Shown here piece after piece: positions 44,417 to 53,636 of a stretch of DNA of 64,000 bases. This stretch comes from Palsa-504 sp963800415 (lineage in GTDB: Bacteria > Actinomycetota > Actinomycetes > Streptosporangiales > Streptosporangiaceae). The stretch is taken from assembly GCA_963800415.1 (NCBI GenBank), contig CAWDBS010000071.1, positions 1 through 64,000 of the forward strand. Direction: 5' to 3'. Position 1 is the stretch's first letter. The number at the start of each line of letters is the position of its first letter. The position numbers and the translations under genes are program-made. A model generated the notes under the pieces. The model saw only the letters and a program-made list of their open reading frames with translations. It was not told where the DNA came from and ran no database searches.

Positions 44417-45324
44417 CAGTGTACTCCGGACGGAACTGTAGAACCCCGGACATTAAACGCATGCAAGGTGACACCGAGCCGAGCCAGTTGGTCTCCGCCG
44501 ATGAGACCGGGGGCCGTGTGTATCAGGCCAAGCAGCGAGTCGGCTCGGAACGGCAGCCGCAGACGCATAAACTCACCACTCCTGAGCAGCCAGTAGATCA
44601 GCTGCCAAGGCACAGGGACAAACCGGCACCGACGATCTTCTTGTGCTGCAAAGGCTCTCAATAGATCTATCAGGGTCACCCGGCTTGGATGAGCAACGGA
44701 GATCGTTCCGGGCTCTAGGCTCGTAGCCGAGGCCAGCAGCGCAATGACCCTCATGAGATCCTGTTCCCGCACTGTGTATACGCCAGCCCCACCAGCTATG
44801 ACGGGGACGATGGGCAAGATGGTGAGTTTTCGCATTGCTCCAACCATGCCGCCTGCCTGCTCGCTGTGTACCAAACCTGGCCGAACAGCGCAGCCGTCAA
44901 ATTCAGTGGTTATGGCTTCGATATCGAGTTTAGCCCGACCGTAGAGTTGAGTGGTCCCCTCAAAAGCAGACATGCTTGACAGCACTATGATGCGATCCAC
45001 GGCAGCCTCTCTTGCCGCTTTGAGCAGACTGCGTGTACCTTCCACGTTTACTCGCCATATGTCAGCGGAATTTGTCAATGACAAATCGTATGCAGCATGT
45101 ATAACGACATTCGCTGATCGAAGCACTTTCCTTACCTGTGCTGTGATTGGCATAGCTAGGTCGTACGAAAATACCTGGTCATGACTCTGTTCTGGAGATC
45201 GGGGTTCTGGAGATCGGGAGAGCCGTATCGTTTGCCAGCCCCTAGCTTCCAAGGTCTTACAAATTTGTGACCCCAGGTAGCCGCTAGCCCCTGTTACGGC
45301 AGCAACCGGTGCTTGTATAAGCAT
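44416..45324 (-). CDS. NAD-dependent epimerase/dehydratase family protein
   Basis: 302 residues, extended short-chain dehydrogenase. The cofactor motif is VAAVTGASGYLGSQICKTLE, VVIHAAYDLSLTNSADIWRV is the usual middle strand, the catalytic Ser lies in IIVLSSMSAFEG and YGRAK provides the Tyr-x3-Lys pair. The C-terminal part (VYTVREQDLMRVIALLASAT) fits sugar-nucleotide modifying enzymes. Likely converts an NDP-sugar or polyprenyl-linked sugar for the surrounding glycosyltransferases. It overlaps the GMC gene by 31 bp and ends in a TGATG overlap with the GT4 gene. Base composition from here to about 46.9 kb is clearly lower in GC than in the neighbouring genes, suggesting acquisition. Confidence 0.85.
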   Translation of the reverse strand: MLIQAPVAAVTGASGYLGSQICKTLEARGWQTIRLSRSPEPRSPEQSHDQVFSYDLAMPITAQVRKVLRSANVVIHAAYDLSLTNSADIWRVNVEGTRSLLKAAREAAVDRIIVLSSMSAFEGTTQLYGRAKLDIEAITTEFDGCAVRPGLVHSEQAGGMVGAMRKLTILPIVPVIAGGAGVYTVREQDLMRVIALLASATSLEPGTISVAHPSRVTLIDLLRAFAAQEDRRCRFVPVPWQLIYWLLRSGEFMRLRLPFRADSLLGLIHTAPGLIGGDQLARLGVTLHAFNVRGSTVPSGVH

Positions 45325-46919
45325 GAAATAAGCTCCAAGCTCTCTGATGCTATCCTGTGCGCGTTAGCCATAACTGTTAGCCCGAAGGTCATTGCCGGCA
45401 CTGTGGGAAATACGGATGCGTCCACTAGATGAATCCGCTCCCATGATCCGACACGTCCCAATCTGTCGCTACTAAATATAATAGACCTGTCAGTAGCATG
45501 AGGAAAGCTCCCTCCCCAGTGATAGCTTTTCCCGGCAGCAGATAGCCGCAACATTGGTATCAGCGGATACAAATCAAGTATCCGGGCCGACTGGATAAGC
45601 CTGAGCAAGACCGCGCGTAGCATCCGGCTTTGCGCCGAGGGCGGGGATTCGCTGGAAATATTAAAATCAGGAAATTCCAAGTGATCGCGTCGAGATCCTA
45701 TATGTATGCGCAGCCGAGAGGAATTCCATGACGGCAGATAACCGAATGCAACAGTTAGACGACGCAATAGCTGTACCTGAAGCCACTCTGCTGAGCGGGT
45801 GCGAAGTATTGACGGAAGGCCGTTAATAAACGCGGAGTTGAATGTATAGAAATGAAGTGTCGAGATATCGACAGAGCCTCCGTCGGGAGCGACGATCATG
45901 TTGAACTGATTAAGCGTGAAGTCGCGCTTATTTCGAGGATCCTCAGTAGCCCGCAGCGATAGCAGCGGTAGAATGAACTGCCGCGATTCAAGCATCGGCA
46001 GATCAACGTCAAAGAATCCTAGTGAGTTCGCAACGAGCCGGGTAGTACCTATTGCGCCACACGCGACATAGACACGGTCAGCCTCAAATCGTCGCATCCG
46101 GCCCGTGGCGATTTCTTTAGTGATTACTGCGACCTGGTTAGCCTCTTCTATAATCTTAAGGGCCAGGAAGCCGCTATAAAACGTCACTCTACTGGCGCGG
46201 CGCAGTGCGTCAAATGTCTGAGCAGCAGAATAAATCAGCCCATATGGGCAGCCGGTCATGCACATCCCGCATCGAATGCATTTCTCAGCATCAAACGCTA
46301 GGCGCGCCTTTCCTATAGTTATTCCACGATCATTTAGCCTTGACCTATACCTTTCATAGGCAGCGAGTACATTCAGACTTCTAGGTGACATTGAAGGAAG
46401 CGGGGCCGGTGGCCGCATCAGTGGAAATCTAGCTGCAAGGTCATCCTCTTCGCCAGCGAAAGGGATTTGATGAAGAATCGCCTCATAGTGGCAGCGCATC
46501 GTGGCAGCATTCACAGGCCAACTTTCAAATGCTGCTGTCGTGAAAGGCATAATCTGGGAGCCCCATACATTACTGAAGCCGCCGTACGCGGACGAAATCA
46601 GAGAAGCGGTCGCACCGTTAACCGCAGTAAGGCCACCGAGCTGGCCCACATTTCGGAATGGATAGTCTGAACCGAATATGCGCTTCTCGGGAATACTTGA
46701 ATTCCGTGAGGCAACAGGCTGCTTTGAGATAAGTTCAATCGTCTGTTCGTCCCACTCATCGGGAGAAGACGAGGCCAGAGCTTCAATCAGCTGTTCCCGA
46801 TCGCTTTCAAGCTGAAGGCCAATGTCTATAACAGTAATCTTAAGATTCTCTCGATGGCTCAACGCGAGGGCTGCGCCTGCGGCAGCAGCTCCGGAACCAA
46901 TGATGAGAGCTGTGGTCAT
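45294..46919 (-). CDS. GMC-type oxidoreductase with a ferredoxin-like cysteine motif
   Basis: 541 residues. An N-terminal FAD site (ALIIGSGAAAAGAALALSHR) and VYVACGAIGTTRLVANSLGF are GMC-like; the C-terminal part has YHWGGSFPHATDRSIIFSSD (the catalytic His region) and a typical terminal VFPTVPAMTFGLTVMANAHR. In the middle it has CIRCGMCMTGCPYGLIYSA, a C-x2-C-x2-C-x3-C-P motif of the kind that binds a 4Fe-4S cluster, which occurs in a subset of GMC-like enzymes. It may oxidise a sugar or alcohol in the polysaccharide pathway. First gene of the five-gene minus operon; ribosome site weak. Lower GC than its surroundings. Confidence 0.82.
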   Translation of the reverse strand: MTTALIIGSGAAAAGAALALSHRENLKITVIDIGLQLESDREQLIEALASSSPDEWDEQTIELISKQPVASRNSSIPEKRIFGSDYPFRNVGQLGGLTAVNGATASLISSAYGGFSNVWGSQIMPFTTAAFESWPVNAATMRCHYEAILHQIPFAGEEDDLAARFPLMRPPAPLPSMSPRSLNVLAAYERYRSRLNDRGITIGKARLAFDAEKCIRCGMCMTGCPYGLIYSAAQTFDALRRASRVTFYSGFLALKIIEEANQVAVITKEIATGRMRRFEADRVYVACGAIGTTRLVANSLGFFDVDLPMLESRQFILPLLSLRATEDPRNKRDFTLNQFNMIVAPDGGSVDISTLHFYTFNSAFINGLPSILRTRSAEWLQVQLLRRLTVAFGYLPSWNSSRLRIHIGSRRDHLEFPDFNISSESPPSAQSRMLRAVLLRLIQSARILDLYPLIPMLRLSAAGKSYHWGGSFPHATDRSIIFSSDRLGRVGSWERIHLVDASVFPTVPAMTFGLTVMANAHRIASESLELISCLYKHRLLP

Positions 46920-47330
46920 CTAAACCGTTCTTTGTGCGTTGCTGGTGTCGTCATTATCGGATACTGCACGTCATAGCCATTACTGGCGCTTCAGCCATGC
47001 ACGCGGTTTACCATGTGATGAAAGGACATTCTAGCAGCTCTAGCCTGATGATTCACCGGAAGTCTTGGCTGGTCATCGGGGTTAACATTCACGGAAGTGG
47101 TGTATGGAGTAGTTGATCCAGGTGTGACTGGCTTGCTTTAGTGCGGCGTATGGTCCTGATGCGAGGCGACCACTTCGCGATCCTTCGAGGTGCCTACCCG
47201 CAACGAGTGCCGGGCGCGGGACCGAGACCCGGGCCGGGACGAGGATGGCGCCGGCTGGCTGGCCTTCCTGCGCGGCCTGGCGGCCCGCGGCCTGTCCAGC
47301 GTCGCCCTGATCACCAGCGACGACCCGGTT
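46920..47330. other. Intergenic with an IS256-type transposase relic
   Basis: No complete gene. At 47232-47324 the plus strand reads GRDEDGAGWLAFLRGLAARG and LSSVALITSDD, a stretch typical of IS256-family transposases before the second catalytic Asp. No ends or further transposase domains. The rest is lower-GC sequence that must hold the promoter of the minus-strand polysaccharide operon. Confidence 0.6.
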
Positions 47331-48266
47331 CTACAGTGCCAGGACGCGCACGTAGGAGACCTGCATCAGGTTGATTGCCGGCGTGGAGTTGCTGACCTGG
47401 GTGTGCCAGCTGGCCGTCTGCGCCGATGCGATGCTGTTGGACAAGATGATGAAGTAAGGGCCAACTGGCACATTGCGCGTGTAGGTGCAGACGTTCGAGC
47501 CGTCAAAGAAGAACTTAATTGAGCTGCCCTGCCGGTATTCCATCGAGTAAGTGTGATAGTCGGCGGACAGGTCAGTGCGGCAGTCCAGGAATTGCTGCCG
47601 GTTGCCGCTGCTGAACAGGTTGACCGCCATGAGTTGGTTGGGGTTGGTCGTCTTGGAGAGAAAGCCGCCCTCGAATAGGTCGATCTCCACGCCGTGGTCG
47701 TTCCAGGCAGGCAGGAACCAGATGGCCGGCCACTGCCCGCTAGTCAGGTCCGGCATCTTGGCTCGGACTTCTACGCGGGCGTCCGCGAAGGTGAACCCAG
47801 CTGTGTGCACAGTGCCCGACCCGAAGTTATTGCTGGTGGGGAGCGAGCAGACGACCGAGCCAGTCCAGGAATATCCGGCCGCCTTGGTCCCGCGAGAGGC
47901 CCTCAGAGTCAGGCCATCGTCCACCCGGATCGCCGAGGGCAGGTCGTACGCGGCGTTGCGGCCGTTCTTACCGCCGATCGCCGAACTGGCCTCCGCGACG
48001 CTCGGCTGCATAAGCCATGGCCAGCCGTTCGAGTTGTTATCGCATATGTAGGGATTCCAGTGATTCCGGCTCAGCGATTGCCCGGCGAAGACGTCGTCGA
48101 AGAGGACGCGGCCACTGGAGGCGTTCTCGTTGTGAGCAGTCCATGCGGTGAACACCCCTGCCGCAGCGGCGAAAGTTACGGCAGCTGACCAGCCCAGCAG
48201 GCTCCTGCGGCTCAGCCGACGGTGGGGTGCGTGTCGGTGCGCCAAGGGGTCCTGGGAGGATTCCAT
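47331..48266 (-). CDS. Secreted GH16-family glycoside hydrolase
   Basis: 311 residues. A twin-arginine-like signal, RRLSRRSLLGWSAAVTFAAA, starts after a short basic leader; the chosen ATG 48266 is followed directly by it (an upstream start at 48356 adds 30 residues). The GH16 catalytic segment is HGVEIDLFEGG (ExDxxE), after DARVEVRAKMPDLTSGQWPA and IWFLPAW. The C-terminal strands (YSMEYRQGSSIKFFFDGSNV) complete the jelly roll. It probably trims or releases the exopolysaccharide outside the cell. The gene sits between the minus-strand operon and the plus-strand flippase-deacetylase genes. 64 bases of its 3' side adjoin an IS relic. Confidence 0.88.
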   Translation of the reverse strand: MESSQDPLAHRHAPHRRLSRRSLLGWSAAVTFAAAAGVFTAWTAHNENASSGRVLFDDVFAGQSLSRNHWNPYICDNNSNGWPWLMQPSVAEASSAIGGKNGRNAAYDLPSAIRVDDGLTLRASRGTKAAGYSWTGSVVCSLPTSNNFGSGTVHTAGFTFADARVEVRAKMPDLTSGQWPAIWFLPAWNDHGVEIDLFEGGFLSKTTNPNQLMAVNLFSSGNRQQFLDCRTDLSADYHTYSMEYRQGSSIKFFFDGSNVCTYTRNVPVGPYFIILSNSIASAQTASWHTQVSNSTPAINLMQVSYVRVLAL

Positions 48267-48706
48267 GCGCCCTGTCCTTTCACGGTGCTCGCCGGAGGAT
48301 GTCCGGCAAGACCGCATCAGGCGCATGGCGAACGCCAGGTGACCGTTCCTCTGCATGACAACCTCGGTCCCTTACATTACAAGCTGACCGATGATGCGGT
48401 CGCTGGTCCGTCACCCGGTGACCTGCTCCACGACACCAGAACTCCGCGTAACGCCAGAGTCCACTTCGCCGGTGCGCGCCGACGCCGGCGCGGCATGCCA
48501 CCCTCGCCAGGGCCGATCGACGGGGCTCCGCTGCCGGCCGGATCGGTCACTCCTCTGCTCGGGCCACTGGGTGCGCCAGGCACTAGGATCGACTCGTGAA
48601 AGGCTGGGGTTCACTCAGCCGCCATGGGACGGCTGAGGGCGGGCGGGGCCCCGCCCGCCCGACCCGGAGGATGCCCCGGCTCCATTCCGATCGGGCCCCT
48701 GAGAGC

Positions 48707-50047
48707 ATGAGCGAGTTCACGCCCGGAGAGCCGGCACGGCCGACGGAGCAGCCGCTGCAGTCCTCGGAACTGCGGCGACTCTTCACGACCTTCGGCTACC
48801 TGGTGGCCAAACAAGGGGCCACGGCGGTACTGGGCCTCGCCTACTGGGCCGTCGCCACGCATCTGTTCTCGGCGCGAGATGTGGGTCTGGCGGCCGCCGC
48901 ATCCTCGACGGCATTCTTTCTCGGAGCGATCGGTGCGCTCGGGATCCCACTCCTTGTGCTGGCCGAACTCGACTCGCTACCGGCCGCGGTTCGCCGTGTC
49001 ACCTTCAGCACCGGATTGTCCATCGCGTGTTCGGTTGTCCTGATCCTGTCTTTGGGCACGCTGGCCCTCTCCCCGCTCCTGGGCGACAGCCTGAGGATCA
49101 TCGGTCACGACCCGGCAACCGCCGCTTTCTTCGTGATCGGATCAGTGGCGACAGTGGGCGGGCTCACTCTCGACGACGCGGCAATCGGACTGCACCGGGG
49201 CTCGGCCCAGCTGACGCGAGGCAGCCTGAACTCAGGGCTGAAGCTGGCCTTCGTGGGTGTCCTCGTCCTCGTCGGGACCAGAACAGCCCCAGGTCTGCTG
49301 TTTGCCTGGGCACTGGCGCTGGTTGTCTCGCTCGTGGTCTGTATCCCCATGCTTCGACTCGAACCGACCCCGGCCGGCGAAGGGAACCTCAGCCATCGGG
49401 TGGTACTCGCCCGCAGCTACGGCGTGCTCTCCCTCAAGCACCACGTCCTCAATCTGTCCATCAATTCCATCTCCTACATCGTTCCGCTGATGGCAGCTCT
49501 CCTGATCCGCCCACAGCAAGTGGCCTACTTCTCGACCGCATTCCTGTTGTCGGCCACGGTGCTTATCATCCCGTACCTGCTGGCGCTGTCCCTGTTCGCC
49601 GAGAGGTCAGGCGACCAGGGCCTCCTTCACCGCCACGTCCGCCGAACACTCCCCCTCGGACTGGCTCTGTGTGGTGGGATCGTGGTCGTCGTCCAGGTGG
49701 CGGCTCCCCTTGTCCTCCGCATCTTCGGCCCCGCCTACGTCATCAACGGGACCACTGCATTGCGCCTGCTCATCCTGGTAGGCCCCGCCTACGTGATCAA
49801 GGACCACTACGTGGCAATCCGCCGCGCGCAGGGCCGCCTGGGCCATGCGGCCAAGATCATGGCGGCAGGCACCTCCGCAGAAGCGGTCGGCGCGGCGTTG
49901 GGTGGAATCTACTGGGGCATGACGGGCATCTGCATCGGATGGGCCGTCGCCGCCTCGTGTGAAGCCGTCGCCTTGCTACCCGCGGTGATTCGGGTCTACC
50001 ACCGAGATTCCCCGGTCGAACCCGATCCCGGCGGGTCATCCGGGTGA
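48707..50047 (+). CDS. Oligosaccharide flippase (Wzx-like, MATE/MOP superfamily)
   Basis: 446 residues with about 12-14 hydrophobic segments. It starts with a short acidic N-terminus, then LFTTFGYLVAKQGATAVLGL, AYWAVATHLFSARDVGLAAA and similar helices, with SYGVLSLKHHVLNLSINSIS and QVAYFSTAFLLSATVLIIPY in the middle. Typical of polysaccharide export flippases that turn over lipid-linked repeat units in the membrane. ATG 48707 is chosen (MSEFTPGEP); a longer frame from 48596 includes out-of-character residues. It is the first plus-strand gene of the locus, followed after 190 bp by a polysaccharide deacetylase. Confidence 0.88.
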   Translation: MSEFTPGEPARPTEQPLQSSELRRLFTTFGYLVAKQGATAVLGLAYWAVATHLFSARDVGLAAAASSTAFFLGAIGALGIPLLVLAELDSLPAAVRRVTFSTGLSIACSVVLILSLGTLALSPLLGDSLRIIGHDPATAAFFVIGSVATVGGLTLDDAAIGLHRGSAQLTRGSLNSGLKLAFVGVLVLVGTRTAPGLLFAWALALVVSLVVCIPMLRLEPTPAGEGNLSHRVVLARSYGVLSLKHHVLNLSINSISYIVPLMAALLIRPQQVAYFSTAFLLSATVLIIPYLLALSLFAERSGDQGLLHRHVRRTLPLGLALCGGIVVVVQVAAPLVLRIFGPAYVINGTTALRLLILVGPAYVIKDHYVAIRRAQGRLGHAAKIMAAGTSAEAVGAALGGIYWGMTGICIGWAVAASCEAVALLPAVIRVYHRDSPVEPDPGGSSG

Positions 50048-50240
50048 GATCCGCGGTCTGCGTGGCGGTCAATGCAACGCCGGGAACGCGGCTCCGGGCC
50101 CGGCCTGATGCAGCGGGCAGCGGCCCGTGGTGGCCCACGCATCTCCCAAACTGCTCCCGTCTCGACACAAGGAGGGGAACCGACAGAACGGGGCTCGCAG
50201 CCGCTCAGCCGGGCGCGTTGACCAGTAGGGTGTCGTTACG

Positions 50241-51149
50241 ATGAGGCGCGACGGAACGCTCATTCTCTGCTACCACCGGGTAGCGGAAGGCGTCGAGGAC
50301 CCCTTCCATCTCTGCGTACGCCCCGGCAATTTTGCCGCCCACCTCGAGGAGATGTCGAGGGCACGGGAACCGTCGACGCTCGCCGATGTATCGGTTCCGT
50401 CGCGTCGGCCGAGAGTGATCGTGACCTTTGATGACGGCTACCGCGACAACCTGACCAACGCGCTGCCGATCGCCGAATCCAAGGGCGTGCCGATCACCGT
50501 CTTCGTGACCAGCGGCATCCTGGGAAACCACAACGGTCTCTGGTGGGACCGCCTCGGAACGCTGTTGCGCTCGCGGCCACCGCATGTGAGGGAGATCGAT
50601 CTGCCGGCCGGCGGCCGGAACGTCCGCCTCCCACTCGGTTCGTCCGGGATCAGGGCAGACCTCGATTCGGTCCGCCGCCACCTGCTGCCGCTTCGGGTGA
50701 CGGAGATCGAACGGGCACTCGATGCCGTCTCGGAGCAATGGCAGGTGGGTTCCGCCCCCCCGCCTGACGCCGGAACGCTCACCCCCGAGGACCTCCTCCA
50801 ACTGGCGGCCAGCGACACCGCGACGATCGGCGCCCACACGGTCGATCACGTCCGACTTCGGGATCGTCCGGCACGGGAGCAGCAGGACACCATCTCTGGC
50901 TCCAGGGAAGAGCTAGAGCAGTCGATCGGCCGGGCCGTGTCGCACTTCGCGTACCCATTTGGCGGCCGCGACGACTTCGACGATCGCTCGGTCGACGCCG
51001 TGCGTTCGGCTGCGTTCGATACAGCCTGCACCACCATCCCCGGAACGGCCCGTTCCTCGACCGATCCCTACCGTCTCCCTCGGCGCCTGGTCATGGACTG
51101 GGGACGGCTTCGTTTCAGAGTTCAGATGCAACGATGGAGACTTGGATGA
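50241..51149 (+). CDS. Polysaccharide deacetylase (NodB-like, CE4)
   Basis: 302 residues. It starts with TLILCYHRVAEGVEDPFHLC, motif 1 is VIVTFDDGYRDNLTNALPI (the catalytic and metal Asp residues), motif 2 is GAHTVDH (HxxxH metal ligands) and SHFAYPFGG follows as motif 3. It hydrolyses N- or O-acetyl groups on a glycan. No signal peptide is seen, although many CE4 polysaccharide enzymes act outside, so the cellular site is uncertain. There is a ~190-bp gap before it, then an ATG with no strong ribosome site. The next gene (GT2) begins 55 bp downstream, probably cotranscribed. Confidence 0.9.
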   Translation: MRRDGTLILCYHRVAEGVEDPFHLCVRPGNFAAHLEEMSRAREPSTLADVSVPSRRPRVIVTFDDGYRDNLTNALPIAESKGVPITVFVTSGILGNHNGLWWDRLGTLLRSRPPHVREIDLPAGGRNVRLPLGSSGIRADLDSVRRHLLPLRVTEIERALDAVSEQWQVGSAPPPDAGTLTPEDLLQLAASDTATIGAHTVDHVRLRDRPAREQQDTISGSREELEQSIGRAVSHFAYPFGGRDDFDDRSVDAVRSAAFDTACTTIPGTARSSTDPYRLPRRLVMDWGRLRFRVQMQRWRLG

Positions 51150-51204
51150 GCACGTCACCCTGCCGTGCCGAGCACCTCGCGAGTGTGTCGGAAGGAGTGA
51201 TGAG

Positions 51205-52149
51205 TTGCTGAACCGTCCAACGGTATCGGTCGTTATCTGCGCGTATACAGAAGATCGTTGGGTGCAGCTCAGGAAGTCGGTCTCTTCGGTCGAAGCTCAG
51301 ACCTCACCACCGATCGAGATCATCGTGTGCATCGATCATAATGACAAGCTGCTGCGGAAGAGCGAAGAGTACTTCGGGAAAGGGCGCCCAGCAGGGGCGG
51401 TGCCACTGATCGTTCTGGCAAATAAATACAACGGTCGCCTTGGCTCAGCTCGCAATACTGCGGCCGAGTTCGCGAGTGGTGAGGTGATCGCATTCCTCGA
51501 CGACGACGCTGCTGCCGCTGCCGACTGGCTGGAACGACTAATTGCCCCGTATGACGACGAACGGGTAGGCGCCGTGGGCGGTGCGCCATTGCCAGTATTC
51601 GAGGTGAGGCGGCCCCGTTGGTTTCCGTATGAGTTCGACTGGGTGTTCGGTTGCGCCTATCAGGGTCTTCCATTGACCCGCGCACCGCTCGCGCATCTCA
51701 TTGGCGCGAACATGTCAACAAGACGCTCCGCCTTGCACGAGGTCGGCGGCTTCCACTCAGATGATCACGATGACATGGATATGTGTCACCGGATGACATA
51801 TGCTCAGCACAGAGTCCTTTATGAGCCACTTGCTATTGTATATCACTTCGTACCAGCCACCCGAACGACGTGGCACTATTTTTGGAGGCGGTGCTACCTC
51901 GTCAATCAAGGTAAGGCAGAGGCGTTCGCCAATATGCAGGAAGCCGCGAGCCTGGATGCGGAACTGGCCTTTGTCACACACACATTGACGACCGGCGTCC
52001 TGGCCGAGATTCGCTATGTAATTCGAGGTGACCTGTACGGACTCGCACGCGTCGGCGCGATGATTGCGGGGATCGCCCTCGCGGGCCTTGGGCATTCGTC
52101 GGGAAAGTTGCGCCTCCGCTGGTCGCGCCGAGTACCTGCCATCGGGTAG
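51205..52149 (+). CDS. GT2-family glycosyltransferase
   Basis: 314 residues. GT-A fold: TVSVVICAYTEDRWVQLRKS, PPIEIIVCIDHNDKLLRKSE, NGRLGSARNTAAEFASGEVI, and the DxD motif in AFLDDDAAAAADWLERL. LIGANMSTRRSALHEVGGFH and DDMDMCHRMTYAQHRVLYEP (ED-like acceptor motif) complete the active site; a hydrophobic end suggests membrane association. The start is TTG 51205 with GGAAGGAG about 6 bases before it; there is no ATG/GTG closer to the family start. GC is a little lower than in flanking genes. A short duplicate of its N-terminus lies at 55358. Confidence 0.88.
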   Translation: MLNRPTVSVVICAYTEDRWVQLRKSVSSVEAQTSPPIEIIVCIDHNDKLLRKSEEYFGKGRPAGAVPLIVLANKYNGRLGSARNTAAEFASGEVIAFLDDDAAAAADWLERLIAPYDDERVGAVGGAPLPVFEVRRPRWFPYEFDWVFGCAYQGLPLTRAPLAHLIGANMSTRRSALHEVGGFHSDDHDDMDMCHRMTYAQHRVLYEPLAIVYHFVPATRTTWHYFWRRCYLVNQGKAEAFANMQEAASLDAELAFVTHTLTTGVLAEIRYVIRGDLYGLARVGAMIAGIALAGLGHSSGKLRLRWSRRVPAIG

Positions 52150-52617
52150 CGGAGCTGGGATGCGCGTGTGCGGGAGGCCGGCGCTCGCCGCGGCGACGGG
52201 CGACCTCGTTGACGGGCCCGGTGATCCACACGCCGAAGGGAATCCTGCGGTCGGCCGCGTCGAATGCCAGCGCGGCCGCGGCTAGCAGCAGCGGACCAGC
52301 CCACAGCGTTACTCCGATGACCTGCGCCGTGCTTCGCCGCCGGTCGTGGCCGGCCGGGTTTCAGAGGCGGCCGCTACGCCAGAAAACCAAGGTAATCACG
52401 GACAGAAGCTAACAGGTTACATGAAGTTCTGCGACAGAGTCGCACAAAAGCCATACCAGGCATCTTCCTCCGGCACGACAGTGACTGGTATCGTTTGTAT
52501 TTCCGTATGTCACGGGGCGGGTGGAGGTAAATGAAACCTAAACAGTAGGCGACTTCCATGTCGGGGGGGCCGTGTAAAGGGTCGCCGTTTACCCTTGCCT
52601 GGAATCATGAGGGAGCC
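52150..52617 (+). other. Leader of the first GT2 copy (duplicated non-coding region)
   Basis: No gene is supported. From about 52376 the sequence repeats at 58366 with many changes but conserved blocks: TGCGAC-aga-GTCGCA hairpin (52430-52444), and ATACCAG (52453-52459) inverted with CTGGTAT (52485-52491), followed by a tgtatttccgtatgtcacgg block and the ribosome site. The conserved blocks probably hold the promoter and a regulatory site of the GT2 gene. Confidence 0.55.
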
Positions 52618-53560
52618 ATGGTGTCTCAGGTCGGCTCGAATCTACCTTGGCCACGTGTATCCGTGGTCGTTCCGACTTTGAATGAAGCAAGAAACCTGCC
52701 GTACGTTTTCTCGCGGCTGCCCGCGGAGGTCCACGAGGTGATCGTGGTGGACGGGCACTCGGTGGACGACACGATCGCGGTAGCCCGCCGGCTGACGGCC
52801 CGACGTCCGGGTAGTGCTGCAGACCCGCCGGGGGAAGGGGAACGCGCTCGCTTGCGGGTTCGAAGCCGCGACCGGTGACGTCATCGCCATGGTCGACGCG
52901 GATGGCTCGGCGGATCCGGGCGAGATCCCGAAGTTCGTGCATGCGCTGCTGAGCGGCGCGGACTTCGCAAAGGGAACACGGTTCGCCGCGGGCGGCGGCA
53001 GCAGTGACATCACGCGGCTGCGCAGGCTCGGTAACCGCCTGCTCGGCGGGGTGGTCAATCTCTGCCATGGAACGCACTACTCAGACCTCTGCTACGGATT
53101 CAACGTGTTCTGGCAGAAGCACGTTCCGGTCCTGGGCCTGGACATCACCTCTCCTCCTTCACCCAGGGGCGACGGGCGGCTGTGGGGCGACGGCTTCGAG
53201 ATCGAGACGCTCATCCACATGCGGGTAGCGGAGGAGGGACTCCGCGTCGCTGAAGTTCCAAGTTTCGAGCATGCCAGGATCCACGGGGCGAGCAACCTGG
53301 ACGCCATCAGCGACGGCCTTCGCGTGCTGACGACCATCCTGGTCGAACGCCGCCGCGCCCGCTGCCGTCACCGTTCCCGCCGCCGCGCGCCGGGCGCACG
53401 AACCGCGGCGGTACTGGCCCACGGCCTTATCCACACGGAGACGGCCTTCGTGCGCATGCTTTACGTCCTGCACTCCATCGAGCACAGCCGCCCCCTGCAT
53501 ACACCGGGCAAGACACCGGTTATCGGCCACCGATCACATCGCCGGCGTTCTCCTGGTTGA
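52618..53560 (+). pseudogene. GT2-family glycosyltransferase, copy 1, +1 frameshift
   Basis: Starts ATG 52618 with GAGGGAG upstream: RVSVVVPTLNEARNLPYVFS, HEVIVVDGHSVDDTIAVARR, then a frameshift from an extra G at 52794 (gctgacgg; copy 2 has gctacgg) that ends in a stop after about 87 codons. The other frame continues as VVLQTRRGKGNALACGFEAA, AMVDADGSADPGEIPKFVHA (DxD-like) and YSDLCYGFNVFWQKHVPVLG to the TGA at 53558. It resembles dolichol-phosphate-mannose-synthase-like GT2 enzymes, about 314 residues in total. The second copy at 58743-61699 is almost identical in sequence but interrupted by an IS, so neither is functional as read. Confidence 0.88.
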
Positions 53561-53636
53561 GAGCCAGGTGAGTTGACATCCTCCGTCGCCTGAAGGCCAA
53601 CGCCACCGCTTCAGCGGCGCGCGCCGGCCCGGCAGC

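Noticed and set aside
51974..52304. Minus-strand frames to the right of the GT2 gene
   Set aside because: A hydrophobic stretch is visible but no start, ribosome site or family could be supported.
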